From Halichondria panicea (lineage: Eukaryota; Porifera; Demospongiae; Suberitida; Halichondriidae), in assembly GCF_963675165.1 (NCBI RefSeq), contig NC_087384.1:1386501-1450500 (forward strand): 64,000 bases of DNA, given 5' to 3'. Positions 1 to 11,482 of this stretch are shown here, in pieces. The notes beneath the pieces are model-generated. The model saw only the letters and a list, made by a program, of their open reading frames with translations. It ran no database searches and had not been told where the DNA came from. How positions within the stretch are numbered: the first letter of the stretch is position 1; each line of letters opens with the position of its first letter. The position numbers and the translations under genes are program-made.

Positions 1-92
1 AAGAATAATAGAATAATAGAATAATAACACGCACACACACTCAATCGTAATAATAACAACAGCAATGCTTCGATCACTATGGCAACACTCAC

Positions 93-3000
93 ATCTTTGG
101 AGGTTTGTTTGCCCAGGAGGTCTTGTAGCTCATAGGAGCTGAGATACACACCTGTCACAGCTGTACGAAGGGGGGGGGGGGTTATAAAGCTGAGCATGTA
201 CACATTGTAGCTTTTAGTATTTTAAATGTAGTTTGTGCTCTGCTATAGCGACAGTTATATGTAAAATACTCTGAACTAAGGCCTAGATTCTCCTCAGAGG
301 CACACGCACCTTTTGGCTGCAGCTTCTTGATGGCTGACACCCAGGTCTCTCTCTCCTCTTCAGTGTGCAGGACAAACATGAATTGCTGGAGGGGGAGTGG
401 GGGTGGTGTGTGGGGGTGGAGGGGGTGGTGTGTGGGGGTGGTGGTGTGTGTATTGCACATGCCACTCCTTACCTTGCCTGCTCTACCATACAACCTCAGG
501 GGTAGACTAGGAGACGCCACCCAATAAGCCACTTCCTGTTCCTCCAGTTTCTTCCGGTATTTGTCACCGTGCTTGCTTTTCTGACCAAGGATCTGGGCTT
601 TCAGGTTACGCTTCTGCGAGCACACGCACACAGGGATTAGCAACACATAGCAATACTCGAAATAGCTGCAATATATCAGCTCTACTTATAGTGCCAACAA
701 ATGCACCAAACACACATGTACTGTATATGCTCGATCAGAGGCCGCTCTTGTATAAAGGCCGCACTCAAATAGTAGCCTCCTTTGCTAGCAAAATGAAACA
801 TTTAGTAGCCGCTCTCAAATAGTAGCCTCAGTAAACTTTGACTCTAGCATTTCTACATGTGGTAGCCAAAAGAACTTTTGATAACAAACTAAAGGTTGTT
901 GAATTAGCTGGGGCTAATAAACGCCTCTCCTTGAACAGTGGCCTCTCTCAAATTGTAGCCTCCTCTGCCAGCAAAATGAAACATTTAGTAGCCGCGGCTT
1001 CTGATCAAGCATATACGGTAACTGATTCTGGAGAGTCTATAACTAATGAGTAGAGATAGTGAGATAGTGGATAGTGAAGGCGTAACTAAGTAATATATAG
1101 AGAGTTTAGGGTGCAATTATTTAATTAAGAACTCACAAATGACTTGTCATCTTTTTCTGAGGTGGAGGCGGTCCTGTCTCTAACCACGCCCCCTTCCTTG
1201 GTTTTGCTGAGCTGGGCTTTGAGCTCTGCTATCTTGTTCTTCATCACACTCAGTACAACGTCACTCGTCACGGCAACTGGACGGTGGGCTGGGGGGGGGG
1301 GAGTAAATTGGGAAATTAGGTACATGTCAAAGGAGGTCCGACATGCGTGCACGAAAACTACAAGTTCAAGTTCAGTGCATTGATGTCATTGCGGTCACGT
1401 GATTACGTTCAGGCCAAGGCACTAGCACTTGTTGTGATTCGTGCACGCAGTGTCAGACCTCCTCTGGGTACATGGGAGTAAAGGGTTGAAACTAATATAC
1501 CCTAAGATAGCCCTAAGATAGCCATGGCTTGTACTATGAAAACACCACTAATTTAATTATTAATAGAGAATGGAATATTACTGTACTGATAGCTCTTGCT
1601 ATAATTGTTTTTATGGAGGACTCATTTAAGGGAAGTCAACACCATCAGCAATGGGTCTATGGATGTCAATGAATGGACCACTGGTGGCCAGTGGGTATGG
1701 GACTTGTACACTGTAGTATTTATTTGGTGGTTTTCCTTTGATGCTCAAACACATCATGGTACAGTACAAGATCGGCCAATCTAAGCCACTTACAATCAAC
1801 TGTATCCTCGGGAGGTTTGAAGGAGATCTCGTTGAGTGGGAGGTACCATTTGGCTTCATATTTGACCCCTCCCCTACAGAGAGAGTAGTCAGGGTTGAAA
1901 TACATGTAACAACACACACACACAGAGTGGATAATGACCTAGTGGGGTGGAACCATTCTCCTAGCTACCCACCTCGATGGTTTCTGCTTTGAACAAACGA
2001 GGACATCATGAAACAGGAACACACGTCGTATCTTCCGAATGCCGTCAGAAAGCTCCACCACTAGCCCGTCCTTTACCAGCTCTCTGTTAAATCCTCCACT
2101 CAACTGTGTGTGTGTGTGCGTGTGGATGTGTGCGTGTGTGTGTGTGCATGCGAGCGTGTAGGGGTTAGTGAAGATATTATGGCATTTACCAATCATGTGT
2201 AAATACCCACAACCTGAAAGTTGTTTGTGAGTTAGAAGACCACAAAGACAGTCCCTAGATTTAAGCAATTTACCAACCAAGGACATCCTGAAATAGCATA
2301 TAAAAGGAAGGCCCAGTTTTAGTCTTAGTTATAGCAAGAAGCAAGATAATTTCCAAGAGAACATTTCTTTATAATGGCAGCTGTAATAGACCAAAAGCTT
2401 CTGGATGCCATCAAAGAAGTAGAGTCAAAAGGAGATGTTGATGCTATAGGCGATAAAGGACTAAGCAACAAAGCCTACGGGGCGTACCAAATCCGAAAGC
2501 CTTACTACGTTGACGCCGTCGAGTTTAACTCTAGCTTGAAAACCGGTAAAACGTTTCCAGACGATGTCAAGGGAGCAGGGAGTGAGGGTCATTCCGAAGA
2601 TATTATCAGGAGCTACATGAAGAGGTACGCTACAGCTAAAAGGCTTGGTCGTACCCCAACTAATGAAGATATTGCTCGAATCCATAATGGCGGTCCAAAT
2701 GGTTATGAGAAACAGGAAACTGAAAAGTACTGGAAAAAAGTTAAGGAAGCTATGGACAAGCAGTAGAGACAAAAAGTCTAACTTTGCATGAATAGCATGA
2801 ACGCAATCAGTTTAATATAAAGTATTGTATTGTATTAAATGGCATGTTGGTATCAATGTGAAATAATTCTATCACTGCATGTGCACATAGAGTCAGTAAA
2901 ACAGCTTCAGGTACATACAAGTAGGGATAATAAGCCTTGAGGGCACGTACATGTTTGAAGGATTGAGGGTCGTGAGTGCTGGCTATGAAGGCAGTCATCA

Positions 3001-4130
3001 CTTGCAACGACTCCCTCAATATCCGGTAGTCAGGGTGATCCTCAGGTGTGTGCTGACACAGGTCCTGGGGGATATGGAGAGAAAGATAACTAAAGGCATC
3101 AGTAGGAAATAGCCTCAATAGAGGGATGGGAGCTGTAACTGGTCTAACAGGTCTAACGGGTTGTGTTTCTAGAGGAATTACTGTAAAGAGACAGGTACTC
3201 ATACTGTTGGGTACAAAGGTCACCAACACTGGGGGAAGGGCTTACATTGAGCACCAGTGAATAGCTCTGCAGTCTCTCAACAGGTCTCCGTAGCAACTCT
3301 GCAAGAAGAGAGTGGAACAATGTCAACATAACAAGCCACTCTACTAGTCAGAGGGGGAGCTATATCACATGATATGATACATACGCTCAGTGTACTGATT
3401 ATATTTCCTTACCATTGACTCTTGGAATGTCCTTAAAGTGAGCGGAGACCGTGGCATGAACGTCCTGAGGCAAGACAATACATGCATTAATCATTGCTCA
3501 CACTGTAGTCTGAATCACCCCACCCTAGGCTATGGTCCCCAACCCAACCTCCTCCCGGACCTCACCCCACCTCCCGGACACCACCCCCTCTATGGTCCTC
3601 ACCCCCACCCCCACCTCCCCTTTACCGGACACCACCCCTCTATCCATGGTCCTCACCTCAATGAACGTCTTAAACTGTGGACTCTCTGTCTTGTGCTTGG
3701 TGAGGCAGTCCACTGACTTCTTGTACATCTCCACATAGTCCTTGTACAGCTTCAGGTTACGACACTATTGGAAGGGGGCAAAGGTCAATAAAATCACAAT
3801 GAAATAATAGTCATCATTTATCTACAGACTCCCACATAGCCCTAGACCCCCATCACAAGGTGCCATACCCCCCACATGCCCTAGACCCCCAGAGTCTGAT
3901 CCCCCCACTGTCAGCATGCTAGCTCTAGACCCCCTGCACTCACCAAGTGCACAAAGAACTCCCCCACACAGGTCTTTATCGACCACTTGGCGAGCGTGGG
4001 CTCCAGCTGATCATGGAGGGTGGAGTGCAGAACACAGAGGTCCTCTGTCCGATAGAAGATGGTGTTAATATCCCTCTCAGGAAGGATGGGCTGGGTGGTT
4101 GTTGCACGGCCCAGCAATGGCTTCCTGTAG

Positions 4131-4208
<78 letters not shown>

Positions 4209-7200
4209 ATGCGTGCGTGTGTGTGGGGTTCAACACAGGGGGTTCAACACAGGGGGTACATGTACACATGATAATTAACACACACTAATCAATTGTATTG
4301 TTTATCCATAGGAGGAAGTTATATTGCATTACAAAATCACATACACAAACTCACATTCCTGATTCCCCATGCAATAAACACTGAAAGGAATTGCTTCATT
4401 TGTTTACTAGACGCCACCATTGACACGAAATACACGAAATACAAACTTTCAATATAATTTTTAACAACATAATAATAACTAGCAGAGTGATATGTGTATA
4501 TCACCATGGTAACACATACCTCCCTCATTGCCGTGAGACAGTCCATGTATGTCTTCTCGGCTGATACTATACCGGCCACCACCAGCTTGCGAATGACCAA
4601 CTGCTCGCCGTGGACTACCACAGTGCTGCGTTTCAATTGGACGCCCTGGAATATACAAGAGGAGCGGCGTTCCCGTGGCGACGAGGAGGAGTCAGAGAGC
4701 TGTGTGTGTGGGGAGGGGCATCGTTAAAGTTAGTAACTATAGTAACCACCTCTATAAGAAATAGTATATTATTATATACACACTGCACAAAACCAGCGGG
4801 ATCCAGCTAGTACCGTACATCCAAGCACTCCATATATGAGCATATATACAGGTTCAACCGAGTGAGAAGAGCAGTACAACCATTACGTATAGTTCAAGGC
4901 ATTATTGAGATTCTATCAAACTCGTAAGAGTGGCCATTGTTTGTAAAGGTAATGAATAGCCATGACAAGAATTCATACACATGCATACAATACAGCTGCA
5001 GCTAAATATAGCGTGTACTGTATACACATTTGTGTGTAAGAATGCCCCACTGAGATCGGGTTACCGACGGAAACTTGAGCTATAAACTTAGTGTAAACAG
5101 AGATCCTTTGGTACGGGTTTTTCACATTAGAATACGAGTAGAACATAGAGAGTTGAATGAATGCCAAATGCCGCAGTCAGGATAAATTCCAAGGCCATGA
5201 TGAACACATGTAAAGGCATTATCCACATTAGCCTACATTAGTGGGTGCTCTATTCAATTATAGTTACATTGTACACACCTTAACTAGAGCAATTAGGAGA
5301 GCACTGACTGCACAGGAATTAACATGCCAATTACCGTGTACACTGTATATATAATACTGTTGCTACTATGAGCTCATGCAGAGAGAGAGAGTCTGAGCTT
5401 GTTATGTTAGAGCCAGTGCATGTCACAGCATTCACACATGGTCTATGTTTAGACTAGTCACAGGGAAATGGAACTGTATGTATGTAAATGCATATAAATG
5501 CAAGCTTTCAAATTGGCTCTCCTGATAATGAACTAGCACCTGCTACACAACAGTGGGTGGTGTGCACACACAGTCACAGGGAGGGGCCAGCTATGGAGAC
5601 ACAACATAACTTGGTGTAAGGGTAGAAACATCCACTCCCTACATAAAATGATTGCGATTGACACACCATACAGTACAGTGATTGACACACCAGTACAGTA
5701 CACTAGGGTAGCACACACATGTACTACCCCAGCCCTGACTACAGTACAGTACAGCACACACATGTACACATGTACTACCCCAGCTCTGACCACAGGTAGT
5801 GACTGACAGTAGGTAAACTATAGCTTTGTTTGTGATTAGGGGTTCCTGCATTAGGCAAACACTGCATGTTATCCTTAGGGACTAACACACACACGCAACC
5901 AACTTTCAATCTCAGTACATCAATCGTTCACTTAAAACACCCACACCTTTGAATGTACTAATTAAATATAATACTTTAATGGACACCCGTGTATGTGTGT
6001 GCGTGCGTGCGTGTGTGTGTGCGTGCGTGCGTGTGTGTGTGTGTGTGTGTGTGCGTGCGTGTGTGTGTGTGTGTGTGCGTGCGTGCATGTGTGTTTGGTG
6101 TTTGGTGTGTGTGTGTGTGCGTGCGTGCATGTGTGTTTGGTGTTTGGTGTGTGTGTGTGTGCGTGCGTGTGTGTGTGTGTGCGTGTGTACAGGATGAGCA
6201 TTGTGCTCATGACAGTAACCAGGGAAGTGAGTGGAGACAATTACAAGACAATCAAAGGTCAAAGATTATGCAGCTTCCTTCCCATTAACTAGTTGACCAA
6301 AAGTACATGTACAGTGGAGCTACATGAGTCTGTACATGCTATTGACTATACACATGTCATTATAAAGCAATTAACACACAATACTGGGAGGTTACTCAGA
6401 ACTAGGGAAGATCAAAGAGTGGAGTCCATAGCCAAGTAAAAACATTTCAACAAAAGAAATTGGCACTATCGTTCGTTTGAACAAGACACGCATTATGTGA
6501 TTCACACAGTTGAATTAATGGCACAACCTAATTAAAACTCACTACAGCCTATGGTAAACAGGTGATTTAACTGGAAGCAAGTTGTTGATTAAACAGAGCC
6601 CTGCCAATGGTGGTTGACTATACACACATACGTATGGTGGTTATAACAATGAAGTCATTCACACATGCAAAACTGTCATAGACTAAGTCTAACACACCAT
6701 TACCGGGACTAGAACAAAAGCTTACAGGGTGTAAACAACACTCTAGCTACAGGGATGTAAGATACATGTACGTGGTGATGACTTTATGAACCCGTTTCCA
6801 GACGACATCTTACAAAATGGATTCAAGCCACCCAAACACAAAGCCCTTCAGGCAAGGAAGTGATCACACAGTGTGTGTGGGCCTATGTGCTCTCTCTGAT
6901 CTAGGAAACATTCTAAAGGCAGCTAGTTCAAGGGGAATATCATCACAATGCGTATACTACTAGGTAGACACAAATATGGGAATATCACAGCTCTAACATG
7001 TACACCATTACCTATCAATACATCTACAGTAATTAACACGTTATGTACAGCAGATATGGCCCAAGGGCACAATGTACAGTATGCAATATGGCCTACGGGC
7101 ACAATGGCTGATTACAATCAACTAACCTTATCAATAGAGAACTGGGCACCAGCATCGTCAGGTAATGGACTAACTGACTCTCGTAACAAATGCGACGGAG

Positions 7201-9151
7201 ATGCTTCACAACTGTCGTCAGAGCCGGCTGTTGCTATAGATTCCAAATCGGCATTTCCCATTCTATTTCTTGCTCGATTGCGACTACTACTAGACGGCCT
7301 GAGGGGCACAAACGAATGCTCCGGTGAGTTGTAGTTGTCGGGAGGAGAGGAGCAAGCGCTAGAGAAACTTTCCCCTCCAGTGAAGAGGCTCGGAATGGAT
7401 GTGGAGGAGCCGAACAGATCGTCATTTCGAATGGTGTACGCTGAAATCATTGCTTCATCCAATTCCAGATCCTCGAGACTGCTGTGTTCAGATTCAGACT
7501 TTTCCAGACGCTCATTCAGCTCAATGTTTTCCTCCAGGTCCAGTAAAGTGGCCATGCTCATCTCTGGGGTGGAGCTGATTTGGGAGAGCGCCTTTTGCAG
7601 CTCTTCCGACAAACTGTCCAATCGACTCAGCGGAAGGTTCGACATGTCACTATCAGATTCTCTGTGTGCTCTGTCTCTAGTAAGAGTCTGAGCTGGGTAG
7701 TCTTCAATATCTTCCTTCACTGGCACGTCGTCGTCCATCATTGATGACATTTCTTCGGCACTTTCTTGAGTGAGAGTTTTGGTTCTTGAATAATCGTGAC
7801 GTCTTTGGTTTACGAGGGTAGCTCGTTCATGTGTAATTGCGACTGTGGGGTCTTCGATATTACTTGGTTCTAATTCTGTTTCCATGTCGTTATCGGCCAT
7901 ACCCATACCTATACTGTCAGGTGTGAGGGACATGCTCAGTTCTCCTTTGGGTGTCATACATTCGTCATCAAAGTTCATAGAATGGCGAAAATTTGGAGGC
8001 ACTTCCGACGAATTCTTGTGCCTTCGGTAGACGGCATTAGAGTTTTCTTTGTCCTCGAGAGGATAGCGATGGTTAGGGCTACTACCGTCCAAGTCTCCAT
8101 TTGATAATCGCACAATCTTTATCCGGGCCTGTTCCACTGAAGATCGAGGTGTTCTAGTCCGTTGCGCTCGAGAACCCCTACTGGCGGCGGCCATTAGTTC
8201 ATCTTCTTCATCTTGTTTTTCTTCGAGTGCTAAAATCTTGATAGTATCGAGCGAGTCGAGATTGATACCATTGCTGCTCCTCTTGCCGCCGAGGGGGATG
8301 CTCTCACTGGCAAACGACTTTACTTCATCGTCAGTCAGCATTACTTCTTGTTCAATATCGACCTGCGGTTCTTGACAAGACTGTTTCGGCGATTTGGGGT
8401 CAATTTGAGAGATGGCGGGTTCGGTTTCTGATATAAATCTTTGTTTGTTTGGGGATTTTTCCGGTACAGGGTCACTGGCGCTGCGTCTCAGGAGGGTGGG
8501 GCTTGAGGAGGTACTGGAGGATTCGTTGTCCTTCGGTATATGATCGAGAAATTCACAGGACCAATGTCGACCGTGCTCTATCAAACGTGTGCTCACAGTT
8601 TTTGCGAGGATTGCGTCTTTTTTTTGTACTTTGTGGGCGATTCTCTGACGCAGGACCACAGGAGAGCTGATGTCCGATGACAAGTCTGTGCTGAGTGTAT
8701 CGCTAGAGAGATGGTGTGTGGTATGGTCCTCAGTACTGTCAGTGGTGCTTGACTCAATAGACGATTTACTGCCTGTCGTAAGTTCAGTGGTGGTGGATTG
8801 TTGTTCTATATCTGTTGTGTCTTGGTGAGTATCACTGATATGTTGAAGGTTAGGGCTGTCATCTAGTTGAGGTTTAGGGACATCCACACAAACACCATTT
8901 ACAACAGAATTCTCTTGAGACTTTGACGAATGATCTTGAAGCTTGGTCTTTGTAGCACACAATCTATCCAGTAGAAATCTTTCCTGTTCAAGTTCTAACT
9001 CTAGCTCTTCGATATTGGCCTCTCGCTTTCCGATCTCCCGATCGATGTCTTCTAGAATGTGCTGTTGAGGTTCAGTAGCGAAGTGTACAACCCATTCCGG
9101 TGGTTTGACTCCAAACTTCGAATTCCACTCCTCCAGAAACGTCCGCTCCAT
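93..9151 (-). CDS. BCR: BCR/ABR-like RhoGEF, 5' part of gene (13 exons, truncated at window edge)
   Basis: Coding exons (minus): 9151-7127, 4699-4520, 4132-3944, 3764-3657, 3464-3413, 3298-3246, 3064-2951, 2103-1973, 1873-1794, 1288-1137, 613-473, 385-310, 151-93. All junctions are GT-AG and phases join, giving 1,120 residues with no stop. Residues 1-75 resemble the BCR oligomerisation coiled coil ([10 protein letters not shown], then a Glu-rich heptad stretch ending [14 protein letters not shown]). Residues 75-675 are a low-complexity Ser/Thr/Glu region in one 2-kb exon. A DH (RhoGEF) domain follows at about 706-907 ([26 protein letters not shown]) and a split PH domain at about 908-1100 ([44 protein letters not shown]). 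Known family members continue with C2 and RhoGAP domains, expected beyond position 1. The role would be Rho/Rac GTPase control at the cytoskeleton. ABR lacks the N-terminal coiled coil, so BCR fits better. Confidence 0.9.
719..1020. mobile_element. MITE with TACTGTATATGC / GCATATACGGTA termini
   Basis: The left end reads TACTGTATATGCTCGATCAG and the right end is its near-exact inverted complement (CTGATCAAGCATATACGGTA). The 302-bp body holds two direct copies of a motif containing GCAAAATGAAACATTTAGTA (about 789-808 and 972-991). It carries no convincing ORF. It lies in the BCR intron between the exons at 1137 and 613. Confidence 0.7.
1330..1467. mobile_element. Short foldback MITE, AGGAGGTCCGACA family
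   Basis: The ends AAGGAGGTCCGACATGCGTG and the complement of TGTCAGACCTCCTCTGG form imperfect inverted repeats around about 90 bp. The family is the same as 13900-14054 and 14099-14259. It is inserted in a BCR intron. Confidence 0.65.
2299..2306 (+). promoter_or_regulatory. TATA box of the nested lysozyme gene
   Basis: TATAAAAG lies 68 bp upstream of the ATG at 2374, a normal spacing for a short 5' leader. It suggests the nested gene has its own core promoter and is not just an inert retrocopy. It is on the strand opposite to the host BCR transcript. Confidence 0.5.
2374..2766 (+). CDS. Cysteine-free, leaderless i-type (destabilase-like) lysozyme, nested in a BCR intron
   Basis: 130 residues, single exon. 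The i-type lysozyme signature is readable: KEVESKGD with the expected catalytic Glu, an Asp in AIGDKG near the expected second acid, then the core [24 protein letters not shown] and [11 protein letters not shown]. Family members hydrolyse peptidoglycan and usually carry many disulfides and a signal peptide. This copy has neither cysteine nor leader, so it may act inside cells or no longer be an enzyme. It lies antisense in the BCR intron between exons 3064-2951 and 2103-1973, with a TATA box at 2299. The paralogue at 25834-26421 has a signal peptide. The two are far more alike at about 2595-2715 than elsewhere. Family certain; activity unknown. Confidence 0.85.
   Translation: MAAVIDQKLLDAIKEVESKGDVDAIGDKGLSNKAYGAYQIRKPYYVDAVEFNSSLKTGKTFPDDVKGAGSEGHSEDIIRSYMKRYATAKRLGRTPTNEDIARIHNGGPNGYEKQETEKYWKKVKEAMDKQ
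4134..4226. repeat. (GT)n microsatellite in a BCR intron
   Basis: More than 35 uninterrupted GT units followed by GCATGCGTGC variants. It directly abuts a splice acceptor: read on the minus strand the (CA)n tract ends at the AG of 4134-4133, just before the DH exon 4132-3944. Confidence 0.95.
5988..6190. repeat. Compound (GTGC)/(GT)n repeat with two TTTGGTGTTTGGT inserts
   Basis: GT/GC-type microsatellite in the long BCR intron, with an approximately 42-bp higher-order unit (GTGCGTGCATGTGTGTTTGG and following) repeated twice around 6080-6150. The rest of 4700-7126 is intron in which I see no exon. Confidence 0.9.
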
Positions 9152-9631
9152 TGATTATCTTTGTGTATAATATACACACTGCCAAAATGCAACAATCAAT
9201 GCTTGCAATCACTTTCAGCTTGTAGATATTGCAGCCGAAAATTAAGGGAGCTTTTAAACTAGCTAGCTAGCTATGGGAACACATGCGCTTTGTGCACGAG
9301 ACAAATAAAACAAAGCTAAAGAGACCTTACCACCTTAGATTTGCTTTGTGAGCTGGGAGGTGGAGGGCTAGGGGGCGTATCTTGTAAAAACTTGTATGAC
9401 GATCTTGTGTCTAGATCTACTGACTGTGTGGGAGGTGTCTATATATTGTTGTGCTGAATTTCTTACTGCTATTATAAAACTGGAGAAACTCTTCAAGGTA
9501 ATTTACAACACAACATATCCTTGACTAGCTCCTTAACTAGATTTCAGCTAGATCTAGCTGTAGTCTAGTATGAATGCTACTATTTATTGATTATACAAAT
9601 TTACCCCTACAGATTTATACTGTCAGCTACC
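9152..9631. promoter_or_regulatory. Divergent promoter region, BCR-like gene / LRR gene
   Basis: 480 bp separate the BCR ATG (minus, 9151) from the LRR ATG (plus, 9632). On the minus strand a possible 5'-UTR intron runs from a GTAAGG donor near 9326 to TTTTGGCAG near 9181. On the plus strand TTACCCCTACAG near 9612 could be a UTR splice acceptor. No clear TATA box is seen for either gene. Confidence 0.45.
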
Positions 9632-11233
9632 ATGGGCAAGCTCATTCTGATATCAATTATCGTTGCAGCATGCCTTATGCTACCAACTGGAAATGCTAGG
9701 ACCATCGAGCAAGCACAGCAACGAACAGAGAAGTATTTCAAGCTACAGGAGGCAAAACTACACGCTGAGTTGAAACAGAATCTGGATAAAGTTTCGGCCT
9801 CCCTTCGTTCCTCTGAGAAACCATCCTACAAGCTGACCAATTCAGATGATGTGCAAGCGCTAGAGGCATTCTATAAATCGACAGGTGGTGACAAGTGGTC
9901 CAACAGCACGGGCTGGTTGAAAGGGGACCCGTGCAATCCCTTCTGGTATGGAGTCTATTGTCTGGACGGACGAGTGCTGCAACTTAATCTCGTTGACAAT
10001 CAGTTGAGTGGATCCATCCCTGCTGACATAGCAAAAGCTTCGGCCATGCAAGTCATGCGATTTTACTCCAATTTTCTCACCGGGAAAATCCCAAGCGAAA
10101 TCTTCACCATGAAATCATTGCAGGTATTCGACGCCAACAACAACCAACTCTCGGGCGGCTTGCCGGACATTACAATGGATAATCTCACGGACCTAATACT
10201 GTATAACAACATGCTCTCCGGGAATTTCCCTAATATAAAGGCACCAATGCTGATACATCTCGAGCTGTCTACGAATATGTTTGTTGGTGAATTTCCCGAG
10301 AGCCTGTCGTTAAGCAAGAACATCCAGCAGCTGGTTGTATCGCGGAACATGCTCACCGGTTCGTTCCCGTCTTCGTACGGATCCTTCAGCAGCTTGCAAT
10401 TGCTGTGGACATTTTACAATAACTTTGACCGCCCTACTTTCCCCGATTCTTGGCAGGGAATGACTTCCATGCAGCAGATACAATCTGACAGGATGCACGG
10501 GACGATGCCGGATTGGTTCGGTGGATGGAAGGACTTGCAGATATTCGTGGTTATTAACGGCGCACTCACTGGAAACTTCCCGAGCTCAATCTGCGATTGC
10601 ACAAAGTTGCAAAATTTTCGCATTTTCAACAATTCTCTCACTGGTACTGTACCCAGATGTATTTGCACGTTTCGGTCGCTAACTGATATCGAAATTTCCG
10701 ATAACCAGTTCACAGGACCAATGCCAGATTGCATTGGGGACGTTACTTCCCTTGCTTCCATCTTTTTCTCGAGAAACAACTTCAGCGGAGAGCTACCTGC
10801 GTCCATTGGTCAGTTAGTGAACTTGGAAACTCTTGATGTAAGCGAGAATATGATGTACGGCAGAATCCCCAGCACCATCAACAACTTGAGGGATGAGATC
10901 GCTGAATTTGCCATCTGCTACAATAAATTCTCTGAAATTGACGAGGGACTTGGCGATTTTTTCAACAGAATCAAGGACTACGGGTGTGCATTTTACAACA
11001 ACCCGTGGTCTTGCCCCCTTTCCACAGAGGTTCCCAAAGAATGCTCGGCCGAGTGCTCCAAGTGTAACACAGGCGCGCAACACGGTGACTGCGGCAGCTG
11101 TATTCAATCACAGGGGTGTGGTTGGTGCAACGATGGCCCCAACTGTCTGGAGGGGCAAGATAGTGGTCCTGAGAATTCTTATCGTTGTGAGGCAGAGAAG
11201 TGGACGTTTGGGACATCCTCGTCTTGCCCTTAA
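9632..11233 (+). CDS. Secreted plant-type leucine-rich-repeat protein with C-terminal PSI-like cysteine module
   Basis: 533 residues, one exon. The in-frame ATG at 9587 is possible, but the ATG at 9632 has a strong context (CTACCATGG) and begins a clear signal peptide (GKLILISIIVAACLMLP). The mature protein starts with a charged helix, then an LRR N-cap (STGWLKGDPCNPFWYGVYC, like the plant LRRNT_2 type). About 14 repeats of the plant-specific form LSGSIPADI / LTGNFPSSI follow at about 120-430. The tail (about 478-533) has around ten cysteines, including CGSCIQSQGCGWCNDGPNC, which looks like a PSI domain. There is no membrane segment after the leader, so it is probably secreted. The role is unknown; ligand or pathogen recognition is a guess. 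Plant-type LRRs without introns in an animal locus raise the question of transfer. Confidence 0.85.
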   Translation: MGKLILISIIVAACLMLPTGNARTIEQAQQRTEKYFKLQEAKLHAELKQNLDKVSASLRSSEKPSYKLTNSDDVQALEAFYKSTGGDKWSNSTGWLKGDPCNPFWYGVYCLDGRVLQLNLVDNQLSGSIPADIAKASAMQVMRFYSNFLTGKIPSEIFTMKSLQVFDANNNQLSGGLPDITMDNLTDLILYNNMLSGNFPNIKAPMLIHLELSTNMFVGEFPESLSLSKNIQQLVVSRNMLTGSFPSSYGSFSSLQLLWTFYNNFDRPTFPDSWQGMTSMQQIQSDRMHGTMPDWFGGWKDLQIFVVINGALTGNFPSSICDCTKLQNFRIFNNSLTGTVPRCICTFRSLTDIEISDNQFTGPMPDCIGDVTSLASIFFSRNNFSGELPASIGQLVNLETLDVSENMMYGRIPSTINNLRDEIAEFAICYNKFSEIDEGLGDFFNRIKDYGCAFYNNPWSCPLSTEVPKECSAECSKCNTGAQHGDCGSCIQSQGCGWCNDGPNCLEGQDSGPENSYRCEAEKWTFGTSSSCP

Positions 11234-11482
11234 CATTTTTAGTGGATAACTATTGAGAACTCTAATCATGCAATACTCTTATATTGTTATTTTCTCTTTG
11301 TACTTATCACTATAACTATAGTCATGCATTGTTCGCACATGAATCAAGTTTTTTTCTCTTGGAATAATTATAATGGTTGAAATTAATTTGTATACACTGA
11401 CTGTGAATATGATCAAGTTGCACAGCAACGCACAGCAACATGAATATAACATGATGAATGTCCCAGAGTTCAAAATAGCTAG

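Noticed and set aside
3911-4288. ORFs with HTHTHT or CVCVCV runs
   Set aside because: Microsatellite translations; only the 3944-4132 part on the minus strand is a real DH exon.
8449-8670. Plus-strand 73-codon ORF inside BCR exon 1
   Set aside because: Antisense shadow of the 2-kb coding exon; no family and no start context.
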